Below, piece by piece: positions 18,433 through 29,598 of a stretch of DNA of 64,000 bases. The DNA comes from Pachyseris speciosa (taxonomy: Eukaryota > Cnidaria > Anthozoa > Scleractinia > Pachyseridae), in NCBI GenBank assembly GCA_016490735.1, contig JAEMWC010000031.1, positions 758,501 to 822,500 of the forward strand. The letters run 5' to 3'. Numbering within the stretch: the stretch's first letter is position 1; the number at the start of each line of letters is the position of its first letter. The position numbers and the translations under genes are program-made. A model generated the notes under the pieces. The model worked only from the letters and a program-made list of their open reading frames with translations, ran no database searches and had not been told where the DNA came from.

Positions 18433-18921
18433 ATGTCAGTCAAACGTAAGAATATATTCAACTGGAATCATATTTGAGATGAATTAACAGAAGATCAGGT
18501 AAATGAATTAAAATCCTATTACCGAACATATCACAGAAAGTGTTGGGCTCATAAACAGGCGGTTAAACGGTTCAAAAAATGGAAATTACTGGGGAATTCC
18601 TTGTCTATCATCTTTGCAACTGGAGGTCTCGCCACAAGCGTTGCAACAGGTGGTGTTAGTTTGGTAGCCATCAGTACAGCAGCACTTTTGATACAAGGGT
18701 GGATGAAGCATAAAAACCTAGATTTGAAAATCCAAAATTGCACATATGCTTATCAAAGCTATCAACATCTACTCAATTCAATAAAAGACAAGTTGAGAAG
18801 TGGTGATTTTGATGCTTCAAGTATACAAATCTCAATGAAGAATATCGATGATTATGTGACTGATAATAGTCCAATTATTGATAAGTACCTACTGAAATAT
18901 GATGAAAAATTCACTGCTTGA
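18433..18921 (+). pseudogene. Membrane protein with Gly-rich hydrophobic hairpin, nonsense-interrupted
   Basis: The frame from ATG 18433 has an in-frame TGA at codon 15 (18475-18477) and then runs open to 18921. After a basic helical part (YYRTYHRKCWAHKQAVKRF) come about 35 hydrophobic residues (IIFATGGLATSVATGGVSLV and on), likely two short membrane helices, then a helical tail. The right-element homologue (48763-49250) is broken at nearly the same place by a frameshift. It ends overlapping the convergent gene by 11 bp. The role is unknown; a virion membrane or lysis function is conceivable. Confidence 0.6.
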
Positions 18922-19474
18922 TAATACGAATAATCTTATCAAATCTCAACAATAGAATCTCAACCCAATATCGATCATAAAATCCAAGCGTCTTTTTTGA
19001 TCTAGTAACTATTATTTTATCAAATGGAAGATCAAGCATTAAAAATATTTGCTTAAGCATAAATTTAGTGCTAATCATTCTTTTTCGATTCTTATTTACC
19101 AAAGGGAGGACAGTGTCTATCTCTTCGAATATTTTCAATATTTTACCCTTATCTTTTACAGAAATTTGAAATCTATTCTTGCGACATATACTATTTATCA
19201 CATTTTCAATATGGTACTTCCGATGATATACAGATTTTCGCTTTATTTTATACATATTATTATGAAAGTCAACGTACTCCTTACAATAATCATAACAATG
19301 GACTGAACCACAATTTAGACAAACATTTTCACCATCATCGTTAAACATTCTCTGATTATCACAGCAAGGTGCTTTCACAGTTTTAACAACTTTGACCAAT
19401 AGCTGATCACAAAAAGAACATGTGAACTCTCCCATATTCTTTAATTCATTGTGGATTACTGAATTACAACTCAT
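18911..19474 (-). CDS. Cys-rich zinc-binding protein, candidate late transcription factor
   Basis: 187 residues. The N-terminal half has metal-binding pairs (CSFC, PCCDN, VCLNCG). The middle has IKRKSVYHRKYHIENVI and a helical RKRMISTKFMLKQIF block. The layout of zinc ribbon plus YxRxxH helix recalls TFIIB-like/VLTF3-like late transcription factors of large DNA viruses; this is a tentative assignment by eye. The same gene occupies the same end of the right element but is broken there. It is the outermost gene, reading inward from the terminal repeat. A CRE (TGACGTCA) and an overlapping E-box lie 46-57 nt upstream of the ATG. Confidence 0.5.
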   Translation of the reverse strand: MSCNSVIHNELKNMGEFTCSFCDQLLVKVVKTVKAPCCDNQRMFNDDGENVCLNCGSVHCYDYCKEYVDFHNNMYKIKRKSVYHRKYHIENVINSICRKNRFQISVKDKGKILKIFEEIDTVLPLVNKNRKRMISTKFMLKQIFLMLDLPFDKIIVTRSKKTLGFYDRYWVEILLLRFDKIIRIIKQ

Positions 19475-19519
19475 TCTATAATATTATGTGAGATATTATT
19501 TCTTTATGCAACTAACACA

Positions 19520-19531
19520 TGACGTCACGTG
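19520..19531. promoter_or_regulatory. CRE and E-box cluster upstream of the zinc-binding gene
   Basis: Perfect TGACGTCA (19520-19527) overlapping CACGTG (19526-19531), consensus sites for host bZIP and bHLH factors, about 50 nt before the outermost gene. Confidence 0.4.
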
Positions 19532-19561
19532 AGAAATAATAGCTATAGGTGATAACTCATT

Positions 19562-19793
19562 CCCTGTTTTCCGAGAATGTCACGCTTGGTGATTTTTCCG
19601 AGAATGTCACGCATTTTAATACGAGATCAAAAATGTGCTGACCTTGGTTCCATCAGATTGAACAACTATATATTCCATCAAATTAAATAACTATATATTC
19701 CATCAAATTAAATAACTATATATTCCAGAATACGAGACCAGATTTGGGGAAAACGAAACCAATTGATTTCGTACCCCCAAACACTATACTACT
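19562..19793. repeat. Inner terminal region / TIR of the left element
   Basis: Contains two copies of TTTTCCGAGAATGTCACGC (about 19567-19613) that match, inverted, the block at 47685-47737 of the right element. Three 25-bp tandem units (19648-19722) follow. An imperfect hairpin lies at about 19740-19781 (GATTTGGGGAAAACGAAACC against GATTTCGTACCCCCAAA). The region ends ACTATACTACT, so that read inward the element starts AG, as Polintons do. Confidence 0.75.
19648..19722. repeat. Three 25-bp tandem units in the TIR
   Basis: Units start at 19648, 19673 and 19698, each beginning TTCCATCA and ending ACTATATA; the last two are identical. Confidence 0.9.
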
Positions 19794-21285
19794 CATCTGA
19801 ATTGCTTTACACCGATATTTCTTTGCGGTTGGATAAAAAAAGGATAAACCGGACAAAATCTAAGATACCTTTAGGCGTTGCTGGTGAAAATGAATCTATA
19901 ATTAGCTGTAAGGAAGACTCAAAATCTCGAAAGTGGCACCTAAATGAGGGTTAAAATGACCTTCAAAGCAAAGATCTTACCGTATTCTCACAGATTCCGA
20001 AGTTAAACTTGCGGGTATCGTCCTTGATTAGACGCGAACGAACTCTCTTTTGAGCTCCTGCACAACAATGTTACAACATAATTATGCAAATGTCACGCAA
20101 CTCGCGGTCAGCTTGGATGGCAAATAACCGATAAAAAATCATGTTTTAGGAGCCCAGAATTTCCTTTAGTATTCGAAATATCTCATATTTGTAACTTAGT
20201 ACCCCTTACCTTAGATTTATATAAATGTAATCAGTTTACTTGGTGCACTTGTAGATCTGATATCATAATAGCTCCGTACGTATTTGTCTATTTCGGCGGA
20301 GAAGTTGATTTTTGGAATAATAAAATATGTTCTTACCAGAAACGACATTTTACAGACCGACTGATCGAAAATTCAATAATTGAGACCGTTAAGTTGCCTT
20401 GACTTCGACTAAAAATCGCGATGGATTTCAATTGGCCAGCAATCACGAACAACAAAATAAGGGCTGTCAATGAAAAGTGCGTGTTGTCACGCAATGAAAT
20501 AGCTAGGGTTGCATTCATAAATACTTCCGTGGGTAGGAACATTTTCTCGGTTAGTGCAGTTATGTGTCAATTTTTTGAACAAGGAAGTGTTTATCGGAGT
20601 GATTCAGCGGTTTTGAACCGGTTTTGCACCGGTTTTAAGAAGAGAGAAGCGGGTTGCAGGCCCAAAGGTACGAGTAAGGTACAGGAAAACCCGAAAAGAA
20701 AAAACAAACAAACACCAAGTGGCATTGTATTTAACTCCAGGCTGGGACTTCTACTTTTGAGGGAGGGGTGGGTGGGGTGGGTGGGTGAGGGGGCTGAGCA
20801 CACTTTTGGAAGGGTGATAACGCTCATTGGCGTTCTCAATCAAATAGACGCGAAAGCTGTGGAAGTCACATAAGTGCCTCTCGAATCGTCACGCGTTAGC
20901 TCAACGAAGTGGGTGCAGATGCAATAACAGGTTATTTTCCTGACTGTTCAGTCCTAGCGCACAGTTTCAAGAGTGGCATTCTACTTTTCACTTCGCCTTT
21001 CGTGCCGTGCCGTGGGCTCGGTATCTGTTATGAAACATGTACGCATAGTTTTGTTCTCACTGTACATACTTCTATTGCCCTCTAAGACAGCTCCTACCCT
21101 GGTTTATCTATGTGACCATTATGTAGAAGCGATCGACGGAATCCCGATCGTGTAAGGAAACAAAAACAAAACTAATAAAAGCTTCAAACGTTTTAAGGTC
21201 GGCCATCAAAACAAAACACGCTCAAGCAAATTGAATTGAGATCAGTGAGTTATTTAAGAATGCTTCCTCTCAAAGCCATACCGTA
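19794..21285. other. Host interval without recognised gene
   Basis: Only one structured feature is seen: a 195-bp arm at 20016-20213 that recurs inverted at 28043-28237. A purine-rich G stretch lies near 20759-20800. An open frame at 20421-20873 has no recognisable domain. Confidence 0.4.
20016..20213 (+). repeat. Left arm of a 195-bp inverted repeat pair
   Basis: Shares words such as GAACTCTCTTTTGAGCTCCT and TTTTAGGAGCCCA with the reverse complement of 28043-28237, with scattered mismatches. Confidence 0.75.
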
Positions 21286-24200
21286 CTAACCACTTGGGCC
21301 AGGATGGCTGCAGCTGCATTCTCGTACCATTACTTTAATCTTGTCCAAAAGGCAAGGCTTGTTATCCTTGGATCTGAATGAAAGCTCGAAATGTTTGTAC
21401 ATGGCCTTTAGTGTTGGTACAGTAAATACCGAGAGTTTGTCAAGCCTGACATGTTCACAAAGATCATACCTATCGATGGGGTGGATCACACCCACTTGAT
21501 TACAAATATCGTCAATTTCCTCGTTTCTGAGCTTCTCGTCAAGATAATCAAGCTATTCCTCCAAGAGAAGATCATCATCTCCATCATCACCGTCATCGTC
21601 ATCTCCCTCGACCGTATCCCTTTCCAGTGTTCCGCTACCTTTTCTGTTTAACGCCGACAGCCTGCTAAAAAATGACTGTACTTGCGCCTTCGTGAGCCAC
21701 TCGTCGCTGCTAAACTTCCTTCTTCCCTCGGAATTCCGGACCTTCCCCATGTCGGTAGCGACTTGAGCTGGATCAGCTTTCCGGCCAGTTTGAGTGCCAG
21801 CGTGAAACCTGTCTTTCAGGAATGACTTCACCGTTTCAGAAAACCTGGTACTTCCTCCTCTCGGTTTTTGTTGGCGAGGTACGTTCCTGGTCGGCAGGCT
21901 GCTCTTTTTCTTCGCTCGCATCGGTGTGAAGAGAAAGTGTTGAAAACGTGAAAGCCCACTGACGACGTAGGCGATCATAAATGCCTTCCTGTGGCTGCAC
22001 GTTTAAGCCATGTTATCAAAACTTAATATGGTCTTGCAGCTCATCAAAGGTGGCGAAGACATAAGAGCAGCCAGGTTCTTTACACTCGAACATTACCTGT
22101 GTTTCGCCTGACCCATCACCTGGTGCCTTCATGCGTCTGGGCGCAACGGGAAAGAAGTAACGTTCATCAACTTCCTTCACGGTGATAAGACCTGAGCATT
22201 GCACGTTGAGATCTCACCGTGATAACAGTTTTTCAGGACCGATGTCGTAGGCCTTAGAGACCAGGAGACCGCCGGCATCATATGTAAAGCCTCGTACACA
22301 TCTGGCGCGGTCAAAATGTCGTGACCCTCGTGACAGTAACGTCGGATGGCACCCTTTCACGTGCCAAACTGCGGCTCAGAGAAATCATATCTAGGGGAAA
22401 ATAGATATTAAAAAAAACACATAAACCCTAGCTATCCTTTGAGACCATCTGCCAAAATCGTTATTTTACATCGTAATTCACATGAAATGATTGTGTAGAT
22501 TATATGAAATTATATAATATACGAAAAATTAAAGATAAACAATAACCTCCATTTGGCGCGAAAATATTCTCGGATGGAACAGATAATGTCCAATGACAAA
22601 TATTACAGCATATTTTTAAAGTCAAATGGAAGCTGTTGTGTTTATTTGTATCCTTCACATGTTTTTCGAAACTCCTGGAATCTGCTTACCGTGAAAAACG
22701 TTTACAGCTTATGAAGATGAGTTTTTGGTGTTTTTCTGGTACCGCTTTATCAACGAGCAAGTTCTGCTTATTTCACAAAAGCAAACCGGTCTTCCATTTT
22801 GACATTAATTTTAATGGCAAACTTGAAGTTTTGAAGTTTTGGAAACTGAGGAATATCACTTGGGGAATATCCTAGTTTTAGCTGTATTATGTTCGGTCAC
22901 GTGATGTGTTTAGACCAATCTCGTGCGAGCGAAAATATGATGGATTATAAAAAAAAACTAGACATATATCACACTAGATGCGTAATTTTTGAATATTTAA
23001 GAATTCTTATATTTCATCTTATGAGTGCTTTTCCATTACGAGTAATGTTAAAAAAGCCAACATTGTTACTTCCAATGGAGTGAGTTTCATTTGCATGTTG
23101 TTGGAATTCTCCTATTTGATAAAGGTGCTATACAGTATTCTACAGCCGGATTTCAAGTGCTATAACTTCTATTACCTCATCACAGCTATGCCAACTTGCT
23201 CACCAAACTGGCTAACCGCTGCTATCAGGTTATTGTTGAAGTAGCAGCCGGGACCGTCAGAGCGTAGGTAGGCCCTGCTGATGTGTGGTCGATCAACTTT
23301 CACAATCTTAAGCAGGTGGGTCAGGATCCCGCACACTGCATACCAGTCCTGAGCACAACTATCGAAGAAGTGAACGTATGAGACTCTCTCCAATTCTAGC
23401 TTACCAGTAGGCTTTGATACAATGCAGCTAACGTGCCAACTCATTCCACGCTTTCCAAACCATTCCGATTGCTTTTCCCTGTACTTCATTTGGTTCAATT
23501 TCATTGGCCAATCCATCACTACTAAAATGGACTCACTGATAACGGCCTTCAGCGCATCAGTTTTTGCCTTGTCTTGATTCTCTGCCCTTAAGATGTGCGC
23601 CTTCCACTGGAACACCATATCTTGTGCCCGGCTGGCGTCATGTAGGAGGTCTTTTTGTTCAGAGCTATAGAAGCTGGCGTATGGTGACTCAGTCTCCGAG
23701 AAAATAGATCGCATAGTTGTTTTCAACGCTTCACGTTGGTAACATTCTTCAAGGTGCTCTTGGTCGCAGGAGGCTTGAAAATGGCTATTCTCGGCGTCGC
23801 TTAGGGCATAACGCCTACAGTGGTCGACACATAGGCTGTTGTCTCCTCGACAGTGCACGCGATAGTCCGTTGTTTTCAGGTACCGCTTTCCTTCTTTGAG
23901 CTTCTTTCGTGTAGTCTCGCTCCACTCCTGAGGTGATCCGCTTTTCTCCAACTCGTCTACAATGTTGTGAAGAATATCGAAACCATCCGCTCCACTTGCT
24001 GATATGTTGTCAAGTCCCTGAAGAGATTTCCGTTAGGAGGATTCTCTGGCCTTCAAGATTCAAAAAAGGTAGACCGTCCAAGGGACTCAAAACCTTAACT
24101 ACTGAAATGACTGAGATACTGTTCTATCATAGTGGATCTTCCGACTGTTCGCACAATATTGGGCATCACTAGCTGTTCACCGGATTCTAATTGCAGAATC

Positions 24201-24978
24201 CGGGTTCCGTACGATACGTCTTGATAAAATAGGGCTGATCGATAAAAGACAAGAAATGATTCAGCTTTACCAAATCAATCCTGATTCTGTGGTGTGGCGC
24301 CTTCTTCAGTATACTCATTCCTGGACCAACGGGTTTTGCATGCTCCCTTGCATTCTTAATCTGGTGGTCACTTAGATTCTCAAAAGGGGCGTGGATTTGC
24401 TTCAGCTCAGAAGACGAATATCACAACACATATATACTTAGAATCTGAGTTTTCAGACCTCTATTTGGTGCATTTCTGTATGCAGTTAATAGCGCGGTTA
24501 GATCGCTGCCTGATGATGCTGATATTTTAAAAGCTTGTAATAGCTCTTTACTGGCATTTGGCGCTATAGCGCTACATACTGCACGGCAGGCTTGACCAAC
24601 TTAATCCTTGCATAACAGGCTCTCGCTTTTTGGTGCCTCCTCCCAATTTGACGTCAACCTAAAAGTCAGGGGCTCTACTTCTTTGACGTCGGACAGAGCG
24701 GCGATTTGTGACATTGCCTCATTATACACCTTTATACCTGGGTCCACGTCTGATTCATGATCAGAGGTTTGAGATTCCAGTTCACGCCACTCTCCTGGTG
24801 TCCACAGCGGATCAATTGACTTTGCTCTTGTAGGTGGCCTTGGAGTGCCTGGTAACCAAGCTTTTATTGCTTCACGGGCTTCCACTTTGCATTTCCTGGG
24901 ACATGGAAGAAAAAGGGTGTAATTGCATTCTGAACGATCTTGTCCAATATTTACCCTTTTGCAGCCTTTCTTTTTCAT
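21286..24978 (-). pseudogene. Broken multi-exon gene or transposase remnant of unknown family
   Basis: Consecutive minus-strand coding blocks suggest one gene: 24601-24978, about 24110-24420 (frameshifted), 23172-24027, about 22205-22370 (with an internal deletion and stop), 22016-22204 and 21286-21978 (in-frame TAG near 21550). The block 23172-24027 starts after a likely acceptor (TCTTCAG) and ends at a likely donor (ATGAG|GTAATA). VVMDWPMK and YLRSDGPGCYFNN carry spaced acidic residues that could be an RNase-H-like active site; a C2H2-like finger (CKEPGCSYVF) and an acidic region follow. I cannot name the family. Its position between the inverted arms at 20016 and 28043 would fit a large DNA transposon. 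Confidence 0.45.
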
Positions 24979-25069
24979 TTTACTTTTTTTCCGGGAATAC
25001 TCGTGAATTGCTTTCTATATTTGTAAAGCGCGCTGAGATTATGTAGCTGCGCTCTAGAAGAATTTTACA

Positions 25070-25094
25070 ATCATCATCATCATCATCATCATTA
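25070..25094. repeat. (TCA)n microsatellite
   Basis: Eight to nine ATC/TCA units directly before a MITE. Confidence 0.85.
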
Positions 25095-25106
25095 TAATAG
25101 ACCAAT

Positions 25107-25562
25107 TTAAAGTGCCTATGAAGCGAAATTTTTTTTCTCGCTCATTTTAAAGTTTGCTTCTTGAAACTCGAGATTTCAAAATTTGAGGTGCTCTCGATTA
25201 AAATTGGCGATTTTACAAGCGTTTAGAATTGGGCAATTTTGCCCTCAAAAATGGCACTTGAATCGCGCGGCCAAGAAGACACGTGACAGTAGCTGTGACG
25301 TAATTTTAGGAACAAGTATTCCAACTATTTCACTGATTTATAAGCGCAGACACATTTTTGTACCCAAATTGATGTCACACCATAGAATTTCGCGAATAAA
25401 CACAATCCCCCGTGACCATTTTTAACAGCAAAATAGCCCAACTTCAAATGCTCGTAATATCGCCAATTTTAATCACGAGCACCTACAATTTTGGATTCTT
25501 GCGGTTTTAGGGGTAAACTTTAAAATTAGCAAAAAACAAATTTCGCTTCATAGGCGCTTTAA
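25107..25562. mobile_element. MITE with TTAA ends
   Basis: The ends are inverted copies: TTAAAGTGCCTATGAAGCGA on the left and its near complement ending GCGCTTTAA on the right; further inner parts also pair. No coding capacity. TTAA ends suggest a piggyBac-type mobiliser. Confidence 0.75.
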
Positions 25563-25584
25563 CTCTTTCTCTACTAGTCGATTT

Positions 25585-25712
25585 GGTCGCCTTGAGGTCA
25601 AGGGTCAACAATTTCTTCTTGTGGTTGACAGCCATTCTAAATGGATGGAAGTCTTTCCTATGAACAGCACTACTGCACGTGCTACCATAGAAGCCTTAAC
25701 CCCTTCAATGTA
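25585..25712 (+). pseudogene. Ty3/gypsy-type integrase fragment
   Basis: A short coding scrap with VVDSHSKWMEVFPM and TARATIEAL, the start of a retroelement rve core; nothing retroviral flanks it. Confidence 0.55.
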
Positions 25713-28042
25713 CGTCTTTTCTTGCAATTTCCTGAGGGTAAGAGGTCAAGACGACCTCGCTATTCCATATAAGGGGTTACCACGGCGATTTCGCTGGTCC
25801 ACAACACCAAAGGCTCTATCTTTGTTGTCATGCTTGTCACGCTAGCAGTCGTTTATTTCTAAACGAACACTGCAGCCACAATTCGTTGCTTATTTGATTT
25901 ATAAGTGTGTTTTTCGATCCATTTTCCACCTCAGAAGTCCCCTGCCTGGCATCATAAAGCTGGGTTGATGGGTAGAGGCAATCCTTTGAAAGAAAACAGA
26001 GGTGAGAAGCAATTTCATACGAAGTGGGCCGCTCAAAGTATTCTAGCGTGTGATGGCAATCCACGGAGTGAAGTTGTGTGTTTAGTCGTTTTGTGAGTGG
26101 ATTCTGGGACCTGGCATGGCAATTTTGGCGATTTTTGACTTGTAAATAATGCAATCGAGGAAATATTTTGCCAGCAGGACCGGGTGGCCCGGGTGGCTCC
26201 CAGAATTCCTTTGGGTCACAAACGTGACAATTACAGACAATGAGAGCAACTGAAATCAAACAGCGTTATCGGGGTCGGGATAAAGGAGTGAGCAGGTAAA
26301 TATGGAACAGATTGCAAGAAGTGGAGTCAAAGTTTGCTGCCAATGGAAACTTTTAACTTGAAGAGGAATTTTTGTCTTGAAAACTTCAAGACAAAGTTGC
26401 GTGAATGGCGATTTTGGTTTTCAAAGAGAATAAACAGTCATATTAAGTGAAAATTGGGAGTTTCGGTCAGTTTCCAGAGTGATGAAATCTGATAAACTTA
26501 TCATTTTGCAATAAAAATGCTTCATTTCGACCACAGTTCGGGATTTGGGAAAGTTACAGGTTTTCAAAGCATTGGTCTTCTACGACCAATATTTTGGTGA
26601 GCGGTAGAAAAAGAGTTAAGCAATCAAGCCTAGTCGAAAGCGTACATGAAAAGACTACGAGCCTTGTCTTTTTCCCTCGGCCCGTCAAGCAAGACTTGAA
26701 AAAGAAAAGCACGCGAAATAGTCGCGCAAACTGATGCAGAAAGGTGCATCTCGCCATTAGTTTTAGCACGACCGTTTTCCCCTCAACTCTATAAGAATAA
26801 ATTTATCGGATAAATGAATAACAAAGAATTAAGGTAATAACCAAGGGAAAGAGGAGCCTCTTGGTCAAAGAAACCTCTTAGGAGGCCCTATGTGCCACCT
26901 GGCGTGGACAAAACTTACAGATTACAGTTTGGTGGTTCATAATATTTTTATTTCTATGTGCTACAGATTATTGTAATTGCTTTTTACTTAAATACTCACA
27001 CCAAACAGGTTCTTCACAAATGCAAGTTTTACGGTAAATGCACGGTCACTTTTCATCCCCTCTATCTTTCCTTTGTGCTCAGGATACTGGCAGGGTGTTT
27101 TTCGGGTTTGATTAGCATGATGCCTTGGGCAAACCATCATACGTTGCAGCTGTTGTTCAGTGACGCTAAAATAGCCTGCACGCATCAAAATAAGTTGTTT
27201 CTCCGTTATACATTCTTTAAACAGATGACACCGCCTGAGATGTGCCGATATATCAGAGTTGTACTCAGAAAGGGGTACTAGCTCACTTGCTCTCTTAAAA
27301 TCCCCGCATCCATCCGCATCCCTGTAAAAAAGGAAACAGTTTGCTTCACAAGTTACCTTGTTTTCGCACTAGCTTTTCCGTGCTAATGGATCTTGCAAAT
27401 TTGCATTTTTTTTTCTCTTTCTGGTGCAGTTTGCTGAGCCTTTTTCTGGACGCATAACAGGCTCATGGGCCGATTTATTTTGTTAATGACAACTTCCTCG
27501 AATACCTGAAGGACCTTATTCTGCAAGTTAATGAGTGAAAAATCATGCGAGCAATCCGGTTTATAGATGGCACTTGATAACTCGTGTGCGATATAACTGA
27601 TTTTTCGTTCTGAGACAACTGCTATATAACGTGATTGAAACAAGAAACCTCCGATGCAAAGGAGTAGGGTGATGTAAATATGTCCTATTTCATACTCAGA
27701 AGAAGTTATGTCAACTGTTATCTTAGGCCATATTACATTGTGTCCTGAAATCTAATTAGATCAAGTGACATTAAATCAGACTGCAATCAACAAGCGCCAG
27801 GTTTAACTGTCTACCTTAGTATGAATTCAAACAATTCCAAGATTGAAGGTAACAATGAATAAATATGGAGTATTTCGTATACAACAGGACTTGTGGGCTG
27901 CTTAAACAACGTTAAGTTGCGATTGTTTGTGTTCAATCGCCATCTCCTCTAGCTGTAAGCAGTGACGTTTGCATAATTACGTTGGAATCATTGTTGAACA
28001 GATGCGCGAAATTCAACTATTTTCATTTATATAAAACGAAGT
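25713..28042. other. Host interval, nothing recognised
   Basis: Open frames here are short and without family motifs. No tRNA, tandem repeat or splice-supported exon series was seen. Confidence 0.35.
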
Positions 28043-28237
28043 TGAAAGGTACTTCGTTAAGAATTTGAGATATTTCGCATATTAAAGGAAATTTTGGGCT
28101 CCTAAAACATGATTCTTATTTCCATGTCATCGCCATTCAAGCTGACCGCGAGTTGCGTGACATTTGCATAATTATGTTGTAAACATTGTTGTACAGGAGC
28201 TCAAAAGAGAGTTCGTTCGTGTCTAACCAAGGACCTT
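28043..28237 (-). repeat. Right arm of the 195-bp inverted repeat pair
   Basis: Reverse complement of 20016-20213 with point differences. Confidence 0.75.
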
Positions 28238-28757
28238 GTGTTAAGGTAGCGCTACCCGGAAAAGACGCCAATTTTGATTACTGACTGAATCGGCCGAAAA
28301 TCTCCCCTCGGACGGCGGAAGTCGTTTCGAGGTGTAACAAAGAAGAAAAGCGGGAAATATAAAAAAAGGACACTGGTTTTAATATATAAACACCAAGTCC
28401 TTTTCGTCCATAAAATATAAAGGCTAACTTTTTTCTGACCCGAAATTGACCGGACCGCTCGTAGCGGGACAGCCACTTAATAAGAGAATACATGTAGCCG
28501 AGAAGACTCTGCATAATATAATCTTCTTGGTAACTACAAAGTATGCTAATATATAGATTTAGCCAAGCCTAAAAACGGAGCTCCACGCGGATTATTATTT
28601 TTTTACTGGTACTGAGCCACACCGCATGGCTTTCCTTGCGCCAATATTTTATGCTTACAGAGCAGTCAACAGGAATTGACCGCGGTTCAAAAACCTCAGT
28701 CGACGCGTGTGTTTGTTTGAAAACAAATTTAGCAATCAAAGAACGATCAAATATTTT

Positions 28758-29036
28758 CATCATAATAATAACCTTTATTTACCCTTGGCAGTATTTATAG
28801 TACAAAGGCTAGTGGGGCCGAGCAAATGCAGAAACAAATAATTCAAATAAACAAATAAACATGATAAGAATCCCAACTGGCCGGAGGCAAACCAGTTGTC
28901 TATTTACAAGGATCTCCGAGGAGTTGAACCAGGGACTACCCAGATCAACACCATCTAGTGGCAAGAGCGGGATTTGAACCCGGGGTGACCGCATTGAAAT
29001 CCAGCGCCCGAAACCACTCGGCCATCCTGCCTTGGA
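28758..29036 (-). mobile_element. tRNA-derived SINE with LINE-like tail
   Basis: The minus strand begins with a type II tRNA-like head (GGCAGGATGGCCGAGTGGTT, B box GGGTTCAAATCCC near 28975-28990) whose anticodon stem no longer pairs. A body with CAACTGGTTTGCCTCCGGCC follows, and a tail whose GTAC/TTTGTAC and GGGTAAA words resemble the 3' end of the CR1/L2-like LINE at 31400-31440. Confidence 0.65.
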
Positions 29037-29462
29037 CAAGCATGTTTCACGGTTTAGCCACCTCTCACAATAGTGCATTAAATGGCTTTCCATGTTTGAT
29101 CTAAACTCAAACATGTTCATCCAAAATTTCGCATTACGAACAAATGTTTGATCGTTTAACCACCCCAACAAACAAATCATGCACAAACGGTAAAAAGCAA
29201 CCAAATGAGCCACGCAACGTCAAAAATTTCAGTAATAATATGCAAAAATCATTTTTTGGACTCACTTGGTCCCGTGTTTGGTCAAACATTGTTTTGCGTT
29301 TAGCCTCCAAACGTTATGCTTGACAAACGCGATAATGGATGAAAATGTTTGATCTTTTAGCCGGGACTTAACAAACATACTTTGTAGTAAGTTATAGTTT
29401 AGACATAAGCTTACATATCTTAGAAAAGAGAAAAGGGAAAACAATCCTGATAGTTTGGATAG

Positions 29463-29598
29463 GTAATCGCGTGGGGCCGAGTAAAATTAAGGATAAACAT
29501 CACTTGTGCCAGTTTTCAGAAAGTTGCTGAAATTGCGCTCGTCGCGCAAAACATAAGTGATACTAATCCTTAATTTTACGAGGACTCATTGCGATTAC
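29463..29598. mobile_element. Short palindromic MITE
   Basis: GTAATCGC ... TAAAATTAAGGAT on the left pairs with ATCCTTAATTTTA ... GCGATTAC on the right around a loop of about 60 nt. Confidence 0.65.

Larger units (their letters stand above)
646..19793. mobile_element. Left Polinton/Maverick (adintovirus-like) element
   Basis: The element carries the full Polinton gene set: protein-primed DNA polymerase B, retroviral-type integrase, adenain-type protease, A32/FtsK-type ATPase, and major and minor capsid proteins. It also encodes fibres, PLA2-like proteins and accessory DNA-binding proteins. Replication and capsid genes run on the minus strand; ATPase and fibre genes run on the plus strand. 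The right end is placed at 19793, where the sequence ends in ACTATACTACT, the mirror of the right element's AGTAGTATAGT start. The left limit given is only the polymerase stop codon. Several genes are broken, but the large capsid and fibre frames are open, so insertion is not ancient or the breaks are partly sequencing errors. Confidence 0.93.

Noticed and set aside
19648..19722. CRISPR-like array
   Set aside because: Units are directly adjacent without spacers; a plain tandem repeat in animal DNA.
20421..20873. 150-aa plus-strand frame
   Set aside because: Composition includes a simple G-rich tract; no motif, start context or splice evidence.
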